The notes beneath the pieces are model-generated. The model made no database searches. It had not been told where the DNA came from and saw only the letters and a program-made list of their open reading frames with translations. Position numbers and translations under genes: made by a program. From contig JAFGRU010000060.1 in the NCBI GenBank assembly GCA_016934985.1, positions 1 through 64,000 of the forward strand: a stretch of DNA of 64,000 nucleotides, read 5' to 3'. The stretch comes from Deltaproteobacteria bacterium. GTDB lineage: Bacteria > Desulfobacterota > Desulfuromonadia > Desulfuromonadales > JAAYDE01. Position 1 is the first letter of the stretch; each line of letters starts with the position of its first letter. Below are positions 61,758 to 64,000 of the stretch, piece by piece.

Positions 61758-62336
61758 CTATTTTCTCATGCGGATAGCAAACTTTCCTTTGTGCAGAGGT
61801 GGGACAAAGGTTTCCTGGACGTAGCGGACATCTTCAATGGTATAGAAAGCGTTGGGGTTAAATTCCTTAATGATTTTGATAATCCTTTCCGCGTAGCGGC
61901 GTTTGCAGACTGTGAAAATGACCTTGACGGGGCCGGTCTCGCCCCAACCGTCCACGCTGGTTACCCCATAGCCCGAACTCCACAGAAAGTGGACCAGCTT
62001 ATCTGCCTCCTGACGGGTAATGATACGGATAATCAGGTTGCCCATTGCCAGTTTCTCTTCCAGCAGTACTCCTATGTAGTTTCCTGCCGAAAAGCCCAAG
62101 GCAAAAGCGATATAGGTCAGCCAGTTGTTGAGATGCTGAATGACCTGGGTGACGGCTATAACCCAGACCAGAGATTCAAAAAACCCCAAAATAGCGGCGA
62201 GGTGCTTCTTCCCGCGGGAAACAAAGATAATGCGTAGCGTGCCGACCGATACATCCAGGATACGGGCCAGAATGATCAGAATGGGGATGACCACGAGGGG
62301 AACAAAATCCATACTAAAATACCCGTCCGAAAACAT
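61758..62336 (-). CDS. UPF0316 / DUF2179 membrane protein
   Basis: The 192-residue protein has three N-terminal membrane helices (to about residue 95: ARILDVSVGTLRIIFVSRGK, ALGFSAGNYIGVLLEEKLA) and a cytoplasmic DUF2179 domain at the end (VIFTVCKRRYAERIIKIIKE, FYTIEDVR). DUF2179 domains resemble ligand-binding regulatory domains. AGAGGT precedes the ATG at 62336. Function unknown. Confidence 0.88.
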   Translation of the reverse strand: MFSDGYFSMDFVPLVVIPILIILARILDVSVGTLRIIFVSRGKKHLAAILGFFESLVWVIAVTQVIQHLNNWLTYIAFALGFSAGNYIGVLLEEKLAMGNLIIRIITRQEADKLVHFLWSSGYGVTSVDGWGETGPVKVIFTVCKRRYAERIIKIIKEFNPNAFYTIEDVRYVQETFVPPLHKGKFAIRMRK

Positions 62337-62392
62337 TTGCTTACCTCTTTAAGTATCCGAAAAAACGGTGTTAAAGAATGGTTAAACCTTTG

Positions 62393-62545
62393 GGTTGCTA
62401 TTCAGCACAAGGACTTGTGTTGCCCATGGAAAAGGCATCTCTGCCGCCCGGATTACGGTAGTTAAGCCCCATGGATGGGGTCACGCAACCCTTGGCATGG
62501 GTGATGAGAGGCATTGTGCCGATAAGTTGAAAAATTACAACTTTG
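62393..62545 (+). repeat. Dispersed repeat family B, full copy (B1)
   Basis: Elements in order: ATTCAGCACAAGGACTTGTG, CCCATGGAAAAGGCATCT, TGCCGCCCGGATTACGG, GGATGGGGTCACGCAACCC and GAGGCATTGTGCCGAT. The order and orientation are the same as in B2 read on the minus strand. Confidence 0.75.
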
Positions 62546-62701
62546 GGGAGAATAATAGTATCCGCCCTCATTTTACCAGCCAAATCCAACAAAAAAATTA
62601 CGGAATAGGTAAAAGGACGAGCCATGCAGGTTGTCTCATTGAAAGGAAATACTTTCCTGCTTTCGACAAAACTGCGAAAACAGAGTGTTGACGCCTTCAG
62701 C

Positions 62702-63685
62702 CTAGCCTGCAAAAATCCGCCAGGTATTAAATCCGAAATAAAGGCTTATCAGCAGAACCCCTTCCCAGCGGACGATTCTTCTTTTGTGCGTAAGGCAGAC
62801 GGGCAATAGCAAAAGCGAAAGAAAAACCATCATGCCGAGGTCCCACATGCCACCTGCGGGCGGCACAGAAATCGGACGGATGGTCGCACAGAGGCCGTTA
62901 ATAAAGAGCAGATTGAAAATATTGGACCCGACCACATTGCCGATGGCCAGGTCGGTCTCTCCTTTCCAGGCGGCCAGGGCGGATGTGACCAGTTCAGGCA
63001 GGCTTGTCCCCACGGCCACAATGGTCAGGCCGATGATGACGTTGGGTATATTTAATGCCTGGGCAACGGAAACTGCAGCCTCCACCGCTACCTTCCCTCC
63101 CAGAATTAAACTTAAAAGACCTCCTCCAGAAAAGGCCGCCGAGAGGAAAAGGCTTCGAAAGCTTCTGACCGGGGAATGTTGCCCCGCCTGTGCCAGAAGA
63201 GGGTCGGAGGATTTGTTATTTAGTACCTCGCCGATGGTGTAATAAAGAAAAATACCGAACAACAGGAGAAAAACCAGGCCGTCACTCCGATCAAACTGAT
63301 TTTCGACACCCCGGAGCAAGCTGTCCCCACCAAGAATGAGTGCCAAAACCGCAGTCAAAGCCATCATGGGGATTTCTCTGGATATGATGGTACCGCTGAC
63401 CGTCAATGGCCTGACCAGTGCTGCCAATCCAAGTATCAAACCGATATTGGCTATGTTGGAGCCGATGATGTTCCCGAATGATATTCCCGGATTACCTTGA
63501 AAAGTGGCCATAAGGTTGACCGCCAGTTCAGGCGTGCTGGTGCCGAACGCCACGATGGTCAACCCGATGAAAAGGGGCGAAACACCCAGGCTTTTGGCCA
63601 GGGCGGAGGCCCCGCGGACGAGAAGCTCCCCGCCACCGAGAAGAAGGCCGAAGCCCAGGAATAAAAGAAGAAAATCAAAAGCCAT
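62702..63685 (-). CDS. Calcium/sodium antiporter (CaCA family)
   Basis: The 327-residue membrane protein has two alpha-repeat motifs in inverted arrangement: GLTIVAFGTSTPELAVNLMA (about 40-59) and GLTIVAVGTSLPELVTSALA (about 205-224). These hold the ion-binding Glu residues of the YrbG-type exchangers. The start is set at ATG 63685; the upstream open frame is made of repeat B4. No strong ribosome-binding site is visible. Confidence 0.92.
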   Translation of the reverse strand: MAFDFLLLFLGFGLLLGGGELLVRGASALAKSLGVSPLFIGLTIVAFGTSTPELAVNLMATFQGNPGISFGNIIGSNIANIGLILGLAALVRPLTVSGTIISREIPMMALTAVLALILGGDSLLRGVENQFDRSDGLVFLLLFGIFLYYTIGEVLNNKSSDPLLAQAGQHSPVRSFRSLFLSAAFSGGGLLSLILGGKVAVEAAVSVAQALNIPNVIIGLTIVAVGTSLPELVTSALAAWKGETDLAIGNVVGSNIFNLLFINGLCATIRPISVPPAGGMWDLGMMVFLSLLLLPVCLTHKRRIVRWEGVLLISLYFGFNTWRIFAG

Positions 63686-63699
63686 CGGAGCCACGCAAG

Positions 63700-63840
63700 T
63701 AATTAGTTCAGGCGGATGGTTTCGCACCGTCCGTGGAAAGGGCATCTGCCGCCCGGAGGACAAAAGTTTTGGTCCAGGGCTGCGTTCATGCGGCCATAGA
63801 AATGGGCGGGACGAGGCCATTCCCAACAAGGCAAACATTT
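63700..63840 (+). repeat. Dispersed repeat family B, diverged copy (B4)
   Basis: CCGTGGAAAGGGCATCTGCC with GCCCGGAGG, and then TGGGCGGGACGAGGCCATT, line up with B1 in the same orientation. Confidence 0.6.
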
Positions 63841-63933
63841 AAAATGGATGTTGCGTAAATACGCTATCAGAATAAGGCCAACGCCTTAGGTTAACATCGT
63901 TTTTTCGACAAATGGCATTTATCAGTTTATATA

Positions 63934-64000
63934 TTACCCTAACTTCTGCAACATTGCCGTTGCCATGCCGAGGACCAGGAAAAAACCGCACATATCTGTA
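63934..64000 (-). CDS. C-terminal end of a possible membrane protein
   Basis: The minus strand is open from the window edge to a TAA at 63934 and encodes MCGFFLVLGMATAMLQKLG at its end, a membrane-helix-like sequence. Too short to identify. Confidence 0.3.
   Translation of the reverse strand, partial: TDMCGFFLVLGMATAMLQKLG

Noticed and set aside
63686-63838. N-terminal extension of the Na+/Ca2+ antiporter
   Set aside because: The extra 51 codons coincide with repeat copy B4, while the first transmembrane helix starts at the ATG at 63685.

Overview
The window looks like a chromosomal segment of a Desulfuromonadales-type bacterium (Desulfobacterota, the former Deltaproteobacteria). Pointers are the TAXI- and Dct-type TRAP transporters, DUF4911 and Fe-S proteins, a MASE3 hybrid kinase, a probable selenocysteine-encoding gene and the mix of TCA-cycle and anaerobic redox genes. 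This placement is inferred from gene content only. No rRNA, tRNA, CRISPR array or complete insertion sequence was found.

Layout. 0-5 kb: the end of a nucleotidyltransferase-like gene, then sucA-sucB on the minus strand and a small zinc-ribbon protein. 5-11 kb: an ACT protein with a UPF0210/DUF711 partner, then a TAXI-TRAP operon with a universal stress protein. 11-19 kb: an ECF sigma operon with two membrane partners, a large hybrid histidine kinase, a surface protein and an ABC-2 exporter. 19-24 kb: a phospholipase D protein, an AT-rich island holding a SmaI-like restriction-modification system, an isolated GemA-like protein and hpt. 24-36 kb: a ZIP transporter, an M20 amidohydrolase, a split YeeE/YedE pair, a xanthine/uracil permease, LOG and Nudix enzymes, alanine dehydrogenase, a radical SAM protein and a thioesterase. 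36-42 kb: a homocysteine methyltransferase, two lipoproteins (one MlaD-like) and a frameshifted DUF362 ferredoxin protein. 42-51 kb: an SPFH protein beside a 1137-residue double-AAA+ Lon-like protease, then rubredoxin, ferredoxin, lipB, lipA, trxB and cardiolipin synthase. 51-55 kb: a DctPQM TRAP operon ending in a Usp and a predicted 54-residue selenoprotein. 55-64 kb: a PAS protein, a deaminase, a CsaA-like protein, UDP-glucose dehydrogenase, an EF-G paralog with a P-loop partner, a UPF0316 protein and a Na+/Ca2+ antiporter.

How genes connect. The lipoate genes lipB and lipA can modify the SucB lipoyl domain encoded 43 kb away; the rubredoxin, ferredoxin and TrxB beside them suggest redox support for the Fe-S enzyme LipA. 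Both TRAP operons share one plan: binding protein first, an intrinsic terminator after it, then the permease and a UspA-family gene. The restriction island carries matching inverted operator-like sites in front of its regulator and methyltransferase genes.

The strongest items for follow-up are the small selenoprotein with a SECIS-like hairpin (51073-51237), the SPFH plus AAA-AAA-Lon protease pair (41844-46449), and the SmaI-like island with an excisionase-type regulator (20860-22830). Three families of short dispersed intergenic repeats, two of them MITE-like, account for many of the gene-free gaps.
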